A stretch of DNA of 8,396 nucleotides from JBOHTO01 sp050733695 (GTDB taxonomy: Bacteria > Gemmatimonadota > Gemmatimonadetes > Gemmatimonadales > Gemmatimonadaceae). How positions within the stretch are numbered: position 1 is the first letter of the stretch; every line of letters starts with the position of its first letter. Shown piece after piece: positions 7,501 to 8,396 of this stretch. The notes under the pieces are model-generated. The model was given only the letters and a program-made list of their open reading frames with translations, was not told the DNA's origin and did no database searches. The stretch spans positions 1-8,396 of the forward strand of contig JBOHTO010000149.1 of assembly GCA_050733695.1 (NCBI GenBank). The letters run 5' to 3'. A program made the position numbers and the translations under genes.

Positions 7501-8211
7501 CTCAACTCCGAAATCGGACCAGCGCTCGCGCTCACTCTGGTGACACAGAGCGTACCACCTGCTGTTTCGCGGCAGCGCCCGTATCAGGTATTGAATGACC
7601 GGATCGCCAAGCCGATATCCTGTAAAGACCACTGCTCGCTGGGCGAACACGCCGAGGAGGAAGCGCGTCGCCCACCCGTCTGCCATGTAAGCGGCCGCGA
7701 AGTCATGGTCTGTTAGAACAAGCCGATCTTCGGTCTGGGCGAGCGAGCCGTGTATTTGGGCGATTCCCGCAAAGTCACGGCCGGGCGGGAGCGCGGGTCC
7801 CACATACTTCCGGATCGCTGAGCCGGGGAACACGGCGTCCGCGGCATTGCTGAAGAACGGATCGAAGTTCGTCGTGATCAGTCGCACGCGGGCGGGTTTG
7901 GCGAAGAGCCCGAGAAAGTGCTCGTGGAGGGCGGTATGTCGTCCGCCCCGCGCCAACAGCTTCTCGCGCGCGCGCTCCTGGACGAGGACACCTTTTCGTT
8001 CTGCTTGGCCGAGATAGCGGTCAATGCCTTCAACGAATCTCTCCTCCCAGGGGACGACGGGCCCCGCGATTTCGCACGCGAGGGCTACGAAGCCCGGAAG
8101 ATTCGCTGGCGAGGCGATGGAGACTCCGGCGCCAGCGAAGACGACCAGCTCGCCGTCTGCACGCGCCTGTTCAAGCTCTGTGGGGACTGTAAAGGATTTT
8201 GTGAGTCGCAC
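4591..8211 (-). CDS. SIR2-domain NADase-like protein with very large helical C-terminal region (possible SIR2-DUF4020 type defence effector)
   Basis: This is a 1206-residue protein. Residues 20-245 form a SIR2 Rossmann domain: nucleotide-binding VVFAGAGVS (23-31), LITTNFDPFF (111-120) holding the conserved Asn (N115), IHGS (153-156) with the catalytic-type His (H154), VLTDHDF (165-171) and VVFTGYRLGDP (194-204). There is no CxxC pair, so the zinc module of deacetylase sirtuins is absent. That is the pattern of the defence-type SIR2 group, whose members such as ThsA hydrolyse NAD+. Residues of about 290-1206 are Trp- and Leu-rich, mostly helical and without transmembrane segments. The end (LWEEILLPYWRDR at 1060-1072, then NVPLALDPEE, then MISWVAALP at 1088-1096) resembles what I recall of DUF4020, but I cannot verify that. 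By analogy to DSR proteins, this long part would sense the trigger or bind a partner. GTG at 8211 is the only plausible start: an in-frame stop lies at 8259-8257 and the domain starts on time. No Shine-Dalgarno sequence is evident. It is the first gene of an operon with the methyltransferase. Confidence 0.93.
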   Translation of the reverse strand: MRLTKSFTVPTELEQARADGELVVFAGAGVSIASPANLPGFVALACEIAGPVVPWEERFVEGIDRYLGQAERKGVLVQERAREKLLARGGRHTALHEHFLGLFAKPARVRLITTNFDPFFSNAADAVFPGSAIRKYVGPALPPGRDFAGIAQIHGSLAQTEDRLVLTDHDFAAAYMADGWATRFLLGVFAQRAVVFTGYRLGDPVIQYLIRALPRNSRWYALCHQSERERWSDFGVEPVVFDTTPSGDKYAELHLGMQRWRWYAQASPVDHDAEMRWLVATGPPASPQEADYVRTRLATDAGRTTFLRAALTEEWFNWVASVGLLDPLTDELSTAVDLRHWGDWCLTNFADGDAPPLLKWLGRRPLNLLPTFAGQLMLHLWRADPIPRRPVLRQFVALITNQAHVSSYPFRRKTWLLKRLAEHGYAEEAVAILRWLTRIRLTGVERPHLPIEDKDLTGGGVPLLALSIRIEISGDASELADYLEEHGAEIAKLCAPAMLRLGEQRILEAYEMLDLARGTDDSYDRLSYRRTSIAPSIQGRYSHAEDVFIVMVRQALDELRDSDPERLAEFAMARSGPENRALLRRLALYAFARHPTIEADALLDQATAQRWPCELPLGPELYFLLGAQYGHATENAKSRFIAALRDDPWWDGALDEHEARVRFSLSQLLHGLAPDSAVTTSFAETESASHPTWRQGDRDESRLAGQVGWLGEGPSPISADQMLAWPPEVAVSRLIVVLTDAGSRDEQSALLGAVQIAARTDPDWATGIFRVLAAVSSTDSSASAARLVEAISWGLREARPTIDQQMAFLGLCADSGWPASAANAVAFAVWHWTREFPQDTSSDLLDAYDRAADAIFQLSRTAVAGIGESDWFEHAKNHPAGHAALVWRRVAEARDRVDGQFVLSVDDAEKARWERVLGDASPAGMFARPILAAAVERLAAGDYPWAESVLFPAFDISEGERAAQLWDGLLMPRTWSWTVVAALNPYWPAFLATSAVVAPDRSSELGDVIAMIVVHRRESHWSLVRLHQFMEHATAEARRAFAGALPRHLPNVTADERRELWEEILLPYWRDRCTNVPLALDPEEVQEMISWVAALPEDSVQVAAQLEASSCDPMSDADSMLWEWREEKFEWVRDHPDAAVSIVKFLASHRSIQSWTAGAAVQALEVAINAGGDRSRCLQAAEEVADATNSQSAIEMVQRLRKFPQA

Positions 8212-8222
8212 CGCTGGGCAGG

Positions 8223-8256
8223 TGCCCCGCTCACGACGCGAGTCGCAAGCGGGGCA
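8223..8256 (-). terminator. Strong hairpin between tRNA-Ile and the SIR2 gene (tRNA terminator or attenuator)
   Basis: Read on the minus strand, TGCCCCGCT (8256-8248) pairs perfectly with AGCGGGGCA (8231-8223). The stem continues inward through two U-G wobble pairs (8247/8232 and 8246/8233) and CGAC/GTCG (8245-8242 with 8237-8234) to a UCGC tetraloop: 15 continuous base pairs in RNA. The wobble pairs become C-A mismatches on the opposite strand, so the full stem forms only in transcripts running from the tRNA toward the SIR2 gene. It starts 14 nt after the tRNA and ends 11 nt before the GTG at 8211. No U-run follows, so it would be a U-less high-GC terminator, a processing barrier, or an attenuator controlling the operon. 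Confidence 0.55.
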
Positions 8257-8270
8257 TCACTTCGGGAACA

Positions 8271-8346
<76 letters not shown>

Positions 8347-8357
8347 GCAGAAAGCCA

Positions 8358-8386
8358 AAGCTAAGCCGGGTCCTGTACACGGTCAA
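8358..8386 (-). promoter_or_regulatory. Probable promoter of tRNA-Ile (and possibly of the SIR2-methyltransferase operon)
   Basis: On the minus strand TTGACC (8386-8381, five of six consensus positions) is followed after 17 bp by TAGCTT (8363-8358, three of six). The -10 box ends 13 bp before the tRNA 5' end, leaving a short leader of about six bases. No convincing promoter is visible between the tRNA and the SIR2 start, so read-through from here is one way the operon could be expressed. The weak -10 match keeps confidence moderate. Confidence 0.45.
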
Positions 8387-8396
8387 TCGCGCCGCG

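Noticed and set aside
4591..8211. Thoeris ThsA, SIR2-HerA or SPARSA identity for the SIR2 gene
   Set aside because: No TIR, HerA-type or Argonaute gene is adjacent, and the ~950-residue C-terminal extension is much larger than in ThsA. A DSR-like or SIR2-DUF4020-like single protein fits better, but I could not confirm it.

Overview
This is a high-GC bacterial window (several 60-base rows counted by hand mostly fall between about 55% and 75% GC). All recognisable genes lie on the minus strand, so the biological reading order runs from the right edge to the left. Phylum cannot be fixed from the sequence. The tRNA has no genomically encoded CCA, which argues against enterobacteria-like hosts. 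GTG starts, U-poor hairpins and one apparently leaderless promoter fit a high-GC lineage such as Actinomycetota, Gemmatimonadota, Acidobacteriota or Myxococcota, but this is only a guess.

Layout from right to left: (i) a stand-alone tRNA-Ile(GAT) at 8271-8344 with a plausible promoter just upstream; (ii) a strong hairpin at 8223-8256, squeezed into the 59 bp between the tRNA 3' end and the next gene; (iii) a 1206-residue protein with an N-terminal SIR2-type NAD-consuming domain and about 950 residues of mostly helical C-terminal sequence (4591-8211); (iv) after a 25-bp gap holding a good Shine-Dalgarno sequence, a 1361-residue Eco57I/type IIG-like N6-adenine DNA methyltransferase with its own specificity region but no visible nuclease motif (480-4565); (v) a 134-bp intergenic region with hairpins, a dense cluster of GTCCG/CGGAC half-sites and a near-consensus promoter; (vi) the first 115 codons of a DUF4143-type AAA ATPase, cut by the left window edge (1-345).

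The SIR2 and methyltransferase genes look like one transcription unit and form the interesting core. SIR2 domains of this zinc-less type act as NAD+-depleting effectors in several anti-phage systems (Thoeris ThsA, DSR1/DSR2, SIR2-HerA, SPARSA). Type IIG-like methylases supply sequence recognition and self-marking in restriction-modification, BREX and DISARM. Here the two are paired with no helicase, no nuclease gene and no TIR or Argonaute gene. My reading is a candidate two-gene defence module in which DNA modification status may gate an NADase effector instead of a nuclease. That is inference from domain content and operon structure. The position directly behind the 3' end of a tRNA is a typical island integration site. 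The DUF4143 ATPase has its own promoter and is probably a separate unit.
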